A stretch of 64,000 nucleotides of DNA, taken from contig CAWDLR010000003.1 in the NCBI GenBank assembly GCA_963803125.1, positions 3,162,001 through 3,226,000 on the forward strand. Direction: 5' to 3'. This document shows, piece after piece, positions 23,998 through 33,652 of the stretch (position 1 is the stretch's first letter; each line of letters begins with the position of its first letter). Both the position numbers and the translations under genes were made by a program. This DNA is from G963675935 sp963803125. Its GTDB lineage: Bacteria > Planctomycetota > Planctomycetia > Pirellulales > Thermoguttaceae. Below the pieces are notes generated by a model. The model saw only the letters and a list, made by a program, of their open reading frames with translations. It was not told where the DNA came from and ran no database searches.

Positions 23998-26760
23998 ATG
24001 GCTGAACCGACGCTCACGCCGCTTTTTAACCCGCAACAGGTACAGGCCGTCGCCGAGCGCCTCGGCCACGCCAGTTGGGATTTTCTCCAGTCCGAGTCTT
24101 TTCGGAAGGGGCTGGAAGATATCGAACGGAAGCGGCTTACCGGGGAGGCAAATACCCGCGAAAAGGTCATCGAGCCCCTGCTCTACCAAGTGCTCGGCTT
24201 CGACCGCAACGAGAATGACGCCGAACACGCTGTGAAACACGCGGGCGCAGGCGGAGAGACGGGCTCCGTCGAATACTATTTCCTCATACCCGGCAACAGC
24301 GTCCCTTTGGAGGCGAAGAGTTGGGGAAAACCGCTCGACGAAAAGGACTCGTCGGGGCGCACGCCGGTGCGGCAGGCGTTTGAGTACTCGGCCCTTTCGA
24401 GTCTCCGTTGGTTCATCGTGACCAATGGAGCGGAGTGGCGGCTATACAAGACCCAGTTGAAGGGGAGCCAAAGCCCGCTTGGCGCTTGCGAGCGATACCT
24501 CTTAAGAGACCTGCTGGAGAATCGCAAGACGTTCCTGCGCTTCTGCGCCACGTTCAGCCGCGGCGCGTTCGTGCCCAACCGCGACGGGGTCAGCCGCCTG
24601 GATGAACTGCGGCGGCAGCACGAAGAGTGGCAACAAGAGATTGGCGACAGCCTCTACGGCAAGCTGATCGAGGCCCGGTTGGAGCTTTACCATGAAATCC
24701 AGCCCAAGTTCGATCGTTTGCCGCAAGCGGAGGTGAACGACGCCGTCGTGAAACTGCTGTTCCGCCTGATGTTCATTCTCTTTGCGGAACACACGCCGCT
24801 GCTGCCCAAGGACTTTCTGGCCCAGGAGGTCGTGCAGCGATTCGAGAACGACCGCAAGTGGGGCACGCCCGCCAGCCTTTACGGCTACATCCAACAGTAT
24901 TTTGCCTGGCTTGACGGGCGGACGACAACGCAGTTCCCTATTTATCCTTACGACGGCACGCTTTTCGATCCCGACCCCGTCCTGGACGAAGCGGCGCTGC
25001 GGATCGACGATGCCCTGCTCTGTCGGCTGCTCAAACGGCTTTCCCGCGACGCGATCCATCGTCCGATCGACTACTCGCAAATCAATCCGCGCATCCTGGG
25101 CAACATCTACGAGCAGTTTCTCGGATACGTCATTGAAATCAAAGAGGGGCGACTCGACCCGCAGGCCGGCCGCGACACCCGCCGCAAACAAGGCAGTTTC
25201 TACACTCCTGAGTCCGTCACCAGGTACTTGGTCGAGCAGAGCGTCGAACAGGCATTGGCGTTGCAGCCGGAGCGGAAGCCCTGGGAGCTGCGGTGTCTCG
25301 ATCCCGCCTGCGGCAGCGGGCATTTTCTGGTGGAATACGTAAACCACGTGGCGCGGCTCTGCGAGGAAACCGACGACGGCCGTTCCTATCCCGCCTGGAA
25401 ACGCTACGTTACCGAGCATTGCGTTTTCGGCGTCGATAAGGACCGCACCGCCGTCATGCTCACGAAACTGAGCCTGTGGATCAATTCGGCGATGAAGGAT
25501 GAGCCGTTTGCCACGATTGACACCCACGTCAAGTGCGGCAACTCGCTGCTTTTCGCCGCGCCGCCGGGTTTTCGACTCGCCGATTCTCTCCACTCCCAAG
25601 AGAACCGGGAACTGGCGTCGCTTCGCAAGGACCTGACGAAATTGGAGAAACAAGCCGACAAGGGCCATTCGCTGTTGGGCAAGGCCGATGCGGTGGAATT
25701 GCACCACGAGCTGCGCCGCGCGCTGGCCCGCATCGAGGAAGCCAAACTGCCGGTCGTCCGGCAATTCAGCGAGGCATTGAACGAGCGCTGGCCAAACCTC
25801 TCCGCCGAGAGCCCGTTTCACTGGGAGGTGGAATTCGCGGAGGTATTCGAGGATCGCCGCGGGTTCGACGTGGTTGTCGGCAATCCGCCGTGGGGCGCCG
25901 ACCTGGCCGCTATCCGCGGCTATTTGCAGGAAGGGTCATTCCAATTGGCCAACGGCCAGTACGACAGCTATGAACTGTTCGTCGAGCTCGCCCATCGCCG
26001 CTTGCTGCACGATCGCGGCGCGTTCGGGTTCATCATACCTGACAGCGTCGCCCTGCCCGAGCATGAGCCGTTGCGCCGCATGTTGCTGGCCGAAACGACG
26101 CTCACACGATTGGTTCGCGCGGGCGAAGGGTTGTTCCCGGGGGTATATCGGGGGGCGTTCTTTCTCGGCTTCGTGAATCGCCCCGCCGAGCCGGCCGATC
26201 ATCCGATCCGAATTGCCACCCTCCGCAAGGAACACCGAACACAACTGGAAAGGGACACGCTTTTCGACCCCGTCAAGACGGTCGCCGAAATCGTCGCGGA
26301 AATCGGCCACCAACGGCCCCAAAGCGGTTTTGCCGCCAGCCCCCGTGCCGAATTCGACATTCTCGGAAGAGACGTCGATGCCCCGATCGTACGGCAAATC
26401 GACTCCCCGGCCATCGAATGGCCGTCGATTACGAGGAAGGGGCGGGGCGTCGAAATTGGCAAGTCAGGCGATGTGATTCAATGTCCGTTCTGCTACCGTT
26501 GGGACAATATTCCCAGGAAAAGCAAGGGTGTCTGGCCAGCGAAGATTTGCCGCCATTGCGGGCGGGAATACCGGATGGAAGAAGCGGCGCGACGCGAACG
26601 CATTGTTGCCGAGCGCCGCGCGGGAAGAACTGGAAAGCGATCATTTCCGGGGAATCTGTCAATCGGTACGCGTTGGGGCCAGTGCAATTCATCGATGCCT
26701 CGAAGGACGGCATCAACTACAAGCCCGACGAGTTTTACCAAGGCAAGCGGCTCCTCTTGA
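23998..26760 (+). CDS. Type IIG-like restriction-modification enzyme, N-terminal and methylase part
   Basis: A single protein combining nuclease and N6-adenine methylase. Residues about 60-180 hold a PD-(D/E)XK-like nuclease (EYYFLIPGNSVPLEAKSW). Motif I of the methylase is LDPACGSGHFLVEYV near residue 433 and motif IV is NPPWG near 627, as in Eco57I-type enzymes. A Cys4 zinc ribbon (CPFCYRWDNIP, CRHCG) follows near 825-850. At about 26625 the frame leaves homology (RAGRTGKRSFPG..) and runs to a stop at 26760. The target-recognition part continues in another frame to 27266. One indel therefore breaks the gene. No separate restriction subunit is nearby, as expected for type IIG. Confidence 0.87.
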   Translation: MAEPTLTPLFNPQQVQAVAERLGHASWDFLQSESFRKGLEDIERKRLTGEANTREKVIEPLLYQVLGFDRNENDAEHAVKHAGAGGETGSVEYYFLIPGNSVPLEAKSWGKPLDEKDSSGRTPVRQAFEYSALSSLRWFIVTNGAEWRLYKTQLKGSQSPLGACERYLLRDLLENRKTFLRFCATFSRGAFVPNRDGVSRLDELRRQHEEWQQEIGDSLYGKLIEARLELYHEIQPKFDRLPQAEVNDAVVKLLFRLMFILFAEHTPLLPKDFLAQEVVQRFENDRKWGTPASLYGYIQQYFAWLDGRTTTQFPIYPYDGTLFDPDPVLDEAALRIDDALLCRLLKRLSRDAIHRPIDYSQINPRILGNIYEQFLGYVIEIKEGRLDPQAGRDTRRKQGSFYTPESVTRYLVEQSVEQALALQPERKPWELRCLDPACGSGHFLVEYVNHVARLCEETDDGRSYPAWKRYVTEHCVFGVDKDRTAVMLTKLSLWINSAMKDEPFATIDTHVKCGNSLLFAAPPGFRLADSLHSQENRELASLRKDLTKLEKQADKGHSLLGKADAVELHHELRRALARIEEAKLPVVRQFSEALNERWPNLSAESPFHWEVEFAEVFEDRRGFDVVVGNPPWGADLAAIRGYLQEGSFQLANGQYDSYELFVELAHRRLLHDRGAFGFIIPDSVALPEHEPLRRMLLAETTLTRLVRAGEGLFPGVYRGAFFLGFVNRPAEPADHPIRIATLRKEHRTQLERDTLFDPVKTVAEIVAEIGHQRPQSGFAASPRAEFDILGRDVDAPIVRQIDSPAIEWPSITRKGRGVEIGKSGDVIQCPFCYRWDNIPRKSKGVWPAKICRHCGREYRMEEAARRERIVAERRAGRTGKRSFPGNLSIGTRWGQCNSSMPRRTASTTSPTSFTKASGSS

Positions 26761-27266
26761 GACAGACCGGCGTCGGCATTTTCGCGACGATCGACAGTTC
26801 GGGAATGCTGACGAACCAATCAGTATTCACTTGGAAGCTCCGCAAGGACGTTAAGAAACCTCTGTCGCGTTTCCGGCTGGAGTACTTCCTCGGCATCATA
26901 AACTCCAGACTGACGTTGTATCGTTACTATATGAGAAGCGGCGATACTGAATGGCGGAGTTTTCCTCGCTGGACACAAGAACTGGTCCAGGATCTTCCGA
27001 TTCGCGCCATCGACTTTTCAGATCGGCGGCAGGCGAGACTGCACGATGAGATCGCCGACCGCGTGGCGGCGGTGCTCGCCAGCGGCAAGCCGCCCGTGGA
27101 CCACGAAGACTACGAAATCGAAAAGCGGGTCATGCAGGTCTATGGCATCACCCGTTCCATGTGCCGGCGAATCTTCGAGGTTCTTCAAGAAGTGCAGGAA
27201 CTTCGCGTCGTCCGCGAAATGAACATCGCCCAGCCGGATATGCTCCTCGAAGCTCTGCCGGAATAA
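26630..27266 (+). pseudogene. Frameshifted C-terminal (target recognition) part of the type IIG enzyme
   Basis: In the frame one base back from the main gene the sequence continues as KNWKAIISGESVNRYALGP, YFLGIINSRLTLYRYYM and DEIADRVAAVLASGK, typical of the specificity domain and C-terminal helices of these enzymes. No start codon belongs to this piece. A 1-nt deletion near 26625-26635 would explain the split. Its last 119 bp overlap the sulfotransferase gene on the other strand. Confidence 0.78.
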
Positions 27267-28542
27267 ACGAGTGGCGAATGCCCCGCGCTTTCATCGCCCC
27301 GTCGGCGGCTGAGCGTGCGGCAACTGCCGGCTTTTCGACTTTCCCGCTGCCGACCGCGGACTGCCCACCGGCCACTGCCGGCTGCCCACTGCCCGCTGCT
27401 TCCTTCGCGTAGCCGTACCGTTCGATGAACGTCGCCCAGCGGCGGGTGATTTCGCCGCGCAGCTCGGGCGTTATCTCGTAACGGTTGGTCTTGTAGTCTT
27501 TCTGGCCGGCGAAATACTGCTCGATCGCCGGACGGACCGCCTCGAAATCGCCCAGTTCGAGCTCGTCGTAGACCCGCCGCATCTGGGCCAAGGGGCTGGC
27601 GACCAGTTCCTCGTAGCGAATCTCGCAAAACTGCCCGCGGCCGAGCAGACCGCGATCGCGCTCGAAACTCTCGTACATCCGCGTCAGGGTCTTGAAGACG
27701 TGCTCGTCGAGGCCCTGGCAGGTCGGCGTTTGCAAACCCTCGTCGCGGTAGAGCCGTTTCCAGAGATTGACGGTCGAGGGAAAGAGCACGTAGGGGTCGC
27801 GGACGATGTGTACGAACTTCGCCTTGGGGAACAGCTCCAGCAGCGTGCGGATGCGGCAGGTGTGCGGCGGCGATTTCAGCACGATCCGCTTCGGCTTGCG
27901 AAGCGTGATGCACTTGAGGAACCAGAGCAGAGCCCCTTTCCAACGGTCCACCTCCGCCGCCGAGACGCCGTGAAAATCGAGATACTCTTGATACTGCGGC
28001 GGATGATTGGGGAAGGCGTTGGTCAGGTAGGGAGAGGGAACGCCCAGGTTGCACAGGGCGAACTCGTCCTCCTGCGGATGGTCCCAGCCGGCCAGCATGT
28101 TGTCCATCGGCCGCCGCGCCGGCATGAGGAAGTTCAACAGCGGCCTCACCCACCAGCCCGACACCAGAAAATGATTGGGCGAGAAACAGGCGTAGGTGTC
28201 GGGGTACGTGTGCCGCGGATCGAGCACGAGCAACTCGTGCAGCAGCGTGGTGCCCGAGCGCCAGTGGCCGATCACGAAGATCGGGTCGCCCTTGATCTCC
28301 GTCCGCTCGATCCTGCGGCCGAACAACAGGAATTGAATGAACCAAAGAGCGGCGTTGAAGCAGCCGACGGCGGCGATGATCAGCGCCATGGCAATCCGGT
28401 GCGGCGCGACGGCGAAGTGGTTTCGCCAAAGCAGCCGCAACCAGCCGCTCAGACACATCCCATCCCAGAAGCGGGGAATCCAGAAGCGATCCTTATAGCC
28501 CGACTTCTGCTCCGTCGCCTTGCCGTCCTGCTTGGCTCCCAT
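27148..28542 (-). CDS. Sulfotransferase family protein
   Basis: Uses PAPS to transfer sulfate, probably to sugars or glycans of the envelope. The PAPS 5'-phosphosulfate loop is FVIGHWRSGTTLLHELL near residue 90, and the 3'-phosphate motif is FPKAKFVHIVRDPYVLFPST near residue 235. A hydrophobic stretch near 50-70 (ALIIAAVGCFNAALWFIQFL) suggests membrane attachment. The last 80 residues after YGYAKEAAG are low-complexity (GQPAVAGGQSAVGSGKVEK) and arise from simple repeats at 27340-27405, and they extend the gene antisense across the end of the restriction gene. The true C-terminus may lie before them. ATG at 28542 chosen for its AGGTGAGGT. Confidence 0.85.
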   Translation of the reverse strand: MGAKQDGKATEQKSGYKDRFWIPRFWDGMCLSGWLRLLWRNHFAVAPHRIAMALIIAAVGCFNAALWFIQFLLFGRRIERTEIKGDPIFVIGHWRSGTTLLHELLVLDPRHTYPDTYACFSPNHFLVSGWWVRPLLNFLMPARRPMDNMLAGWDHPQEDEFALCNLGVPSPYLTNAFPNHPPQYQEYLDFHGVSAAEVDRWKGALLWFLKCITLRKPKRIVLKSPPHTCRIRTLLELFPKAKFVHIVRDPYVLFPSTVNLWKRLYRDEGLQTPTCQGLDEHVFKTLTRMYESFERDRGLLGRGQFCEIRYEELVASPLAQMRRVYDELELGDFEAVRPAIEQYFAGQKDYKTNRYEITPELRGEITRRWATFIERYGYAKEAAGSGQPAVAGGQSAVGSGKVEKPAVAARSAADGAMKARGIRHSFIPAELRGAYPAGRCSFRGRREVPALLEEPRRFAGTWNG

Positions 28543-28701
28543 CGCCACACCTCACCTGTAGAAGAGACCCAATTGCGAAAAGTCTTCCTTTGTCGCCTGT
28601 ATTTCCTACGTTCGCCACTTGATCCAATCAGCCCATGCTGGCAACGTATCGTAGCAAATTGTAGCTTGTCGTGGCAAGGTCTCTATTCAGTCGCCGTTGG
28701 G

Positions 28702-28710
28702 TCGCCGCTG
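28702..28710. repeat. Target-site duplication of the insertion sequence, left copy
   Basis: TCGCCGCTG here is repeated exactly at 30227-30235, directly outside the other end of the insertion sequence. It marks the element borders and indicates a fairly recent insertion. Confidence 0.9.
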
Positions 28711-28737
28711 GTGTGAGCGTCAAGTTTGTGGGTGGCG

Positions 28738-29820
28738 TCAGTTGGGGGGAGGATTCCAGAAGGATTCCCAACAGACGGACTCGCTGAGGTAGAGGGCGCG
28801 GAGGTGACAAACGGCGTCCGCTCCATCCTCACTCCAACGCATTCCACCACCCTTCAGCCGGTTGCCCACGACCGTCTTGCAGGCCGACTCCACCGGGCCC
28901 GAACCAATCTGCCAACCGTTGCGGACGTAGGTCGGGTAGTCCATGCGGTGCTCGTGATTGCGATAGTATTGCACCACTTGGCGATGCTCTTCCCGAAGCG
29001 CCGTCGAGGCTGCGCCAAGGTCCAATTCCTGCAAACATCGTCGCACCGTCGGACCGCCTTCGTGTTTCAAACGATGGCACATATCGTCGAGCCATGCTTG
29101 TCGCCCCGACTCGTCTTCGCCATACAGCGCCTGGCTCAATTCCACGAGATATTCCTTGGCATGAAAGAAGTCGAGAATGCAAACGGCCTTGGGAAAGAAC
29201 CGCTTGAAAAACGGCTCCAAGCCCGATCCTCCGTCGCTGAGCGCGATGTGTTGATCGGCGTTGGCCCAGCCGACCTCCAACGCCTCGCGATGAAGTTGCC
29301 GTCCGAGGTCGTCAAGCTCGAAAAAGCCTGATAAATAGCGTACTTGGCGCGGCGGCGGCCGCTTGGAATCGTGTTCGCTTTGTGGATTGTAGACCATGCC
29401 TACGTAAGCCATCCGGCCCTCTGCGTGGTGACCGCCGGAATCTTGTTGACGCACGCCCGTGGCGTCGAGACTGACGTAGGCGCAACGTTGTCCGCGGGCG
29501 TCGCGCTGCCACTGCCAGTCGCGCGTTAGACTAAGTGATTGTCCCCCGCGAAGTTGTTGGCGAATGCGCTGGCCTGCCGCCTCGGTGGTGCGCTCCACCG
29601 TCGATTCGCTCATTTGCAAACCGGCCATCTTCCACAACACTCGTTCGGCGCCGTCGGCGAAGCTGCCCAACACGCCAGCCAGCGCCGCGATTTCGTCGGC
29701 GGCTGGCGTCAACGCCCCATCACTCAACCGCAGCTTGTCGCACCACGGCCGCCGTCCCTTTCCGCAATGCTTGCAGTGATAGTAGGCGAACCGGATGGTG
29801 ACTTCGCCAAACAAACTCAC
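28738..29820 (-). CDS. ISKra4-like transposase, catalytic part
   Basis: About 360 residues. The part upstream of 29820 in the same frame encodes a zinc ribbon (CPQCGENARFVEWRN, then YYHCKHCGKG). The catalytic core has YVSLDATGVR (first Asp), HIALSDGGSG (second Asp) and the C-terminal QIGSGPVESACKTVVGNRLK carrying the Glu, the DDE pattern of this family. The frame has no good start of its own and joins the upstream frame through a -1 shift at A6G5 (29896-29906). All catalytic residues are present, so the element may be active. Confidence 0.88.
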   Translation of the reverse strand: MSLFGEVTIRFAYYHCKHCGKGRRPWCDKLRLSDGALTPAADEIAALAGVLGSFADGAERVLWKMAGLQMSESTVERTTEAAGQRIRQQLRGGQSLSLTRDWQWQRDARGQRCAYVSLDATGVRQQDSGGHHAEGRMAYVGMVYNPQSEHDSKRPPPRQVRYLSGFFELDDLGRQLHREALEVGWANADQHIALSDGGSGLEPFFKRFFPKAVCILDFFHAKEYLVELSQALYGEDESGRQAWLDDMCHRLKHEGGPTVRRCLQELDLGAASTALREEHRQVVQYYRNHEHRMDYPTYVRNGWQIGSGPVESACKTVVGNRLKGGGMRWSEDGADAVCHLRALYLSESVCWESFWNPPPN

Positions 29821-30131
29821 GAACGTCTTGTTCCGCCACTCGACGAAGCGGGCGTTTTCGCCGCACTGCGGACAGATCGTGCTGGAACCTTGATACCCCC
29901 TTTTTTACGGTCGTTGACCGTTGCCTCAAGCATGTGACGAGCCATCCCCAGTACCTTATTGCGAAGATCAAACTCGCCTGGCCCCAACAACTGGTCGTCG
30001 CGTTTCAGCACCATCGCTTCGGCGATCCTGCGCACGTCGCCTTCAATGGCCTTCATCACAAGTGCAATAACCCGTTCAACTTCTGCCGATTGACTCGGCT
30101 CACACACCGCCGCCGTTGGCAAGTCGTCCAT
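29817..30131 (-). CDS. Transposase N-terminal frame of the ISKra4-like element
   Basis: The protein has 104 residues from the ATG at 30131, close to the right end of the element. The genuine part is about 77 residues (VERVIALVMKAIEGDVRRIA, RNKVLGMARHMLEATVNDRK). After AAAAAAGGGGG the frame loses sense, while the -1 frame continues with the zinc ribbon of the catalytic part. The stop overlaps the GTG of the second frame. Confidence 0.8.
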   Translation of the reverse strand: MDDLPTAAVCEPSQSAEVERVIALVMKAIEGDVRRIAEAMVLKRDDQLLGPGEFDLRNKVLGMARHMLEATVNDRKKGGIKVPARSVRSAAKTPASSSGGTRRS

Positions 30132-30308
30132 AACTCACCCCTCCTTGATTCGGTGGAAAATAGGTAAACCTCCTTGCGAAGTGGCTGGTGTACACGATTT
30201 TCCACCCACAATCAAGACGCTCACACTCGCCGCTGCCGGTCTGCAAACCGACCTGGACAGTCGGGGCCGTTTTGGCTACCTTCCCGCTCCTTATCATACG
30301 GAGCGACG

Positions 30309-32321
30309 ATGCCCCCTGTAGCGATGCCGCGCCCCGCGGCGCCGGGCCCCTGGGCTCGGATTCAAGAGCTGATTCTGCCCATCGGCCTGGTTGCCAGCCT
30401 GTTGGTGATCTTGACGCCGGTGCCGGCCGGGCTGATGGACGTCCTGTTGTCGGCGAACATCACGATCGCCGTGATTATGCTGCTGACAACTCTCTACGTG
30501 CGGACGCCGCTGGAGTTCAGTGTCTTCCCCTCCTTGTTGCTGGTCACCACGTTGTTCCGGCTGGTGCTGAACGTGGCAACCACACGGCTGATTCTCACCC
30601 GCGCGGCCGCCGAGGGAGACTTGGCGGCCGGCGGCGTAGTGCGGGCGTTCGGCGAGTTTGTCACCGGCGGCGGCGAAGGCGGCAACAACATCGTCGTGGG
30701 GCTGGTGATCTTCTCGATCATCGTCCTGATTCAGTTCGTGGTCATCACCAAGGGGGCCACGCGGATCAGCGAGGTCGCCGCCCGATTTACCCTCGACGGC
30801 ATGCCCGGCAAGCAGATGGCAATCGACGCCGAGCTTGCCGCCGGCGCGATCGACCAGCCTGAGGCCCAGCGCCGCCGGCAGGAGATTTCCGGGCAGGCCG
30901 ACTTTTTCGGGGCGATGGACGGGGCGAGCAAGTTCGTCCGCGGCGACGCCATCGCCGGCATCCTGATCATCCTGATCAACATTATCGGCGGCCTGTTCAT
31001 CGGCATCGTGCAGAACGGCATGAACCCCGGGCAGGCGGCCTCGCTCTTCACGACGTTGACCATCGGCGACGGACTGGTGACGCAAGTGCCGGCGTTTCTG
31101 ATCTCGCTGGCGGCGGGCATGTTGGTCAGCCGCAGCAATCAGCCGAGCAATCTGCCCAGCGAGTTCCTGCGGCAACTCTTCCTGCGGCCGCAGGCCCTGG
31201 CCGTCGCGGGCGGGTTCTTAGGCATCCTCATTTTCACCAACCTGCCGCGAATCCCGCTGCTCTTCGTGGCCGCGGCCTGCGTGGGCTTGGCCATCACGCT
31301 CTTCCGCCGCGAAAGCACCGCCCATGCCGCGGAAGACAAGAAACAGAGCGAAGCCGCGCGGCGATCGCCGCAGCGGGTCGAGGATTATCTGCTGGTCGAT
31401 CCAATGGAACTGGAGTTGGGCATCGGCCTGATTCGGCTGGCCGATCCGAAACGCGGCGGCGATCTGCTGGAGCGAATCCAGCGGGTGCGGCAGACCCTGG
31501 CCGCCGAAATCGGCCTGATCCTGCCGAAAGTCCGCGTCCGCGACAACATGCGGCTCGACGAGAACCAGTATCGCGTCAAAATCGCCGACGTGGCCGTCGC
31601 CCAGGGGACGCTCGACGCCGGCGTGCTCGATCCGGGCAATACGCTGGCGACGCACCTAAGCGAGACCGTCCGCCGCCACGCCGACGAGTTGCTCAGCCGC
31701 GATGCGGTGAAGCATCTGCTCGACGAGCTTCGCCGCACGTCGCCGGCCGTGGTCGATGAGTTGATTCCCGCAGTGATGAAGCTCGGCGAAGTGCAGCGGG
31801 TGCTGCAAACGCTGTTGCGCGAACAGGTCTCGATCCGCCAGTTGGAGCCGATCCTCGAGACCTTGGGCGACTACGCTCCGCGGACGAAGAATACGATCGG
31901 GTTGGCCGAACACGTTCGCCAACGGCTCGGCCGGGCGATCTGCCTTCGCTACCGCGACGCCGGCGGGCGGCTGCGCGTGGCCACGCTCGATCCGGCGTTG
32001 GAAGAGCGGATTCTCGCGGGTGTCGAAAGCGGCGACGAGGGCCTGGATATCCTGCTCCCGCCGCACGACGTGGAAGCGATCTGCGCGGCGATCGAGAGCG
32101 AAACCCGCAAGCTCACGGCCACCGGCCATCCGCCGATCGTGCTGGTCGGCCCTTCGATTCGCCCGGCCCTCAAGCAACTCACGGCAGCACAGATCCCGCA
32201 GTTGGTCGTGCTAAGTTACAGCGAAATCACATGTGATACGAGAGTCGAATCGGCCGGCATGGCGGCAGTGGGAGAGAACGGCGGGCAATCGGCCGCTGCC
32301 ACTTGTCGGAAATCAGCATAG
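30309..32321 (+). CDS. flhA: Flagellar biosynthesis protein FlhA
   Basis: FlhA is the export-gate membrane protein of the flagellar type III apparatus. The N-terminal half has 8 membrane segments (IGLVASLLVILTPVPAGLMD to IPLLFVAAACVGLAITLF) with the conserved cytoplasmic loop VRGDAIAGILIILIN and KQMAIDAELAAG. The C-terminal half (from EDYLLVDPMELELGIGLI) is the nonameric ring that binds chaperone-substrate complexes. At 670 residues it has normal length. It heads a flhA-flhF-flhG-fliA cluster on the plus strand. The insertion sequence just upstream may have displaced its promoter. Confidence 0.95.
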   Translation: MPPVAMPRPAAPGPWARIQELILPIGLVASLLVILTPVPAGLMDVLLSANITIAVIMLLTTLYVRTPLEFSVFPSLLLVTTLFRLVLNVATTRLILTRAAAEGDLAAGGVVRAFGEFVTGGGEGGNNIVVGLVIFSIIVLIQFVVITKGATRISEVAARFTLDGMPGKQMAIDAELAAGAIDQPEAQRRRQEISGQADFFGAMDGASKFVRGDAIAGILIILINIIGGLFIGIVQNGMNPGQAASLFTTLTIGDGLVTQVPAFLISLAAGMLVSRSNQPSNLPSEFLRQLFLRPQALAVAGGFLGILIFTNLPRIPLLFVAAACVGLAITLFRRESTAHAAEDKKQSEAARRSPQRVEDYLLVDPMELELGIGLIRLADPKRGGDLLERIQRVRQTLAAEIGLILPKVRVRDNMRLDENQYRVKIADVAVAQGTLDAGVLDPGNTLATHLSETVRRHADELLSRDAVKHLLDELRRTSPAVVDELIPAVMKLGEVQRVLQTLLREQVSIRQLEPILETLGDYAPRTKNTIGLAEHVRQRLGRAICLRYRDAGGRLRVATLDPALEERILAGVESGDEGLDILLPPHDVEAICAAIESETRKLTATGHPPIVLVGPSIRPALKQLTAAQIPQLVVLSYSEITCDTRVESAGMAAVGENGGQSAAATCRKSA

Positions 32322-32355
32322 CAGCGGACAATCTCATTTTCGAATAACGACGGGG

Positions 32356-32430
32356 AGCGCTTCCCTTCGGGGCGCGGCTAAACGACAGACTCTGATCCCC
32401 TGACCCCTGACCCCTGAACCCTGACCCCTA
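32356..32430. repeat. Family A repeat core and CCCCTGAC tandem repeat before flhF
   Basis: The reverse complement of the family A core covers 32356-32384. It is followed by four imperfect CCCCTGAC units (about 32396-32430) running up to 3 nt before the flhF ATG. No purine-rich ribosome-binding site is present. Confidence 0.8.
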
Positions 32431-32432
32431 TC

Positions 32433-33569
32433 ATGGAACTGCGAACCTACCGAGCATCGTCGATGCACGCGGCCTTGGCGCTGGTGCGTCGTGAATTGGG
32501 ACCGGACGCGGCCGTCCTGCATACCCGCGAAGTCCGCGGGCGGTGGTTTGGACTGCTGCCTGCCGGGCGGCAGATCGAAGTGACCGCCTCGCGCGGGATC
32601 AACGTGCCCAGCCGGCTGCCGACGCCGTCGCGCGAAGAACCGCCGGCCGAGCCGCCGCGAAAGCAGCCGGCCCGCCCCGCCGACGATGCGCGGCTGACGC
32701 ACCAGGTGCAGGGACAATTGAGCACGTTGCAGGCGATGGTCAAGGATCTCTGCCGGCAGTCGAAGGGGGCCGGGCACAACGATTGGCCGCAGGAATTGTT
32801 CCGCCTCTTTACCGACCTGCTTGACGTGGACCTGAGCGAGGAGCTGGCCCGCGAGTTTGTCGAACGGGTCCACAACGATCCGCGGGCCGAGGGGCTTTCC
32901 GATTTGATGATGCTCAAGGCGCACGTGGCCGGCATGATCGAGGAGGAGGTTCGCGTCGCCGGTCCAATCCAGATCACCCCCGGCCGCTGCCGCCTGGCGG
33001 CGCTGGTGGGCCCGACCGGCGTGGGCAAGACGACCACCATCGCCAAATTGGCCGCTAACTTCCGCCTGAAAGAAAAACGCCGCGTGGGCCTGATCACCGT
33101 CGATACCTACCGCATCGCCGCCGTCGAACAGTTGCGGACCTACGCCGACATCATCGACCTGCCGATGCACGTCGTCTCCACACCGCGGGAAATGCGCGAG
33201 ACGGTCGAGCGGATGAACCATCTCGATCTGATCCTGCTGGATACGGCCGGCCGAAGTCCCAAGGACGAAGTCCGCCTCCAGGAACTGAAGGCGTTTCTCA
33301 GCGAGGCCGCCGCCGACGAAGTGCATCTCGTCTTGAGCAGCATGACCGGGGCGCGGACGCTGGAGCAGACTGCTGAGCAATTCGCCACCGTCGGGGCAAC
33401 GTCGCTGATCCTCACGAAGCTCGATGAAGTCCAGTCGCCCGGCAACGTGCTGCCGGTGTTGCGTTCCAGCGGTTTGCCGTTGAGTTACCTGACCGACGGG
33501 CAGAATGTCCCGGATGATATCGAGGTCGCCGATGCCCACCGATTGGCGCGGTTGATTTTGGCGATTTGA
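32433..33569 (+). CDS. flhF: Flagellar GTPase FlhF
   Basis: FlhF is an SRP-type GTPase that sets the site and number of flagella. The N-terminus has the FlhF basic domain (MELRTYRASSMHAALALVRR, ELGPDAAVLHTREVRG). A Pro-rich linker lies near residues 55-90. The NG domain begins near 130, with P-loop GPTGVGKTTTIAKLAA near 191, DTYRIAAVEQLRTYAD, and the G3 motif DTAGRSPKDE near 270. The next gene encodes its partner FlhG. The ATG is preceded by C-rich tandem repeats rather than a Shine-Dalgarno sequence. Confidence 0.93.
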   Translation: MELRTYRASSMHAALALVRRELGPDAAVLHTREVRGRWFGLLPAGRQIEVTASRGINVPSRLPTPSREEPPAEPPRKQPARPADDARLTHQVQGQLSTLQAMVKDLCRQSKGAGHNDWPQELFRLFTDLLDVDLSEELAREFVERVHNDPRAEGLSDLMMLKAHVAGMIEEEVRVAGPIQITPGRCRLAALVGPTGVGKTTTIAKLAANFRLKEKRRVGLITVDTYRIAAVEQLRTYADIIDLPMHVVSTPREMRETVERMNHLDLILLDTAGRSPKDEVRLQELKAFLSEAAADEVHLVLSSMTGARTLEQTAEQFATVGATSLILTKLDEVQSPGNVLPVLRSSGLPLSYLTDGQNVPDDIEVADAHRLARLILAI

Positions 33570-33652
33570 GATCTGAGATTTGAGATTTGAAATTAAAAAT
33601 CTGAGATTAGAGATGGACGATTTGGGGCAAGAGACTTGAGATTTGAAACTGA

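Larger units (their letters stand above)
28711..30226 (-). mobile_element. ISKra4-like insertion sequence
   Basis: The element is 1,516 bp with 25-bp terminal inverted repeats (28711-28735 and 30202-30226, 22 of 25 matching, beginning GTGTGAGCGTC), flanked by the 9-bp duplication TCGCCGCTG. It contains two overlapping frames coding for one transposase. It is inserted between the divergent sulfotransferase and flhA genes, about 80 bp from the flhA start, and its transposase is oriented away from flhA. Confidence 0.92.
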
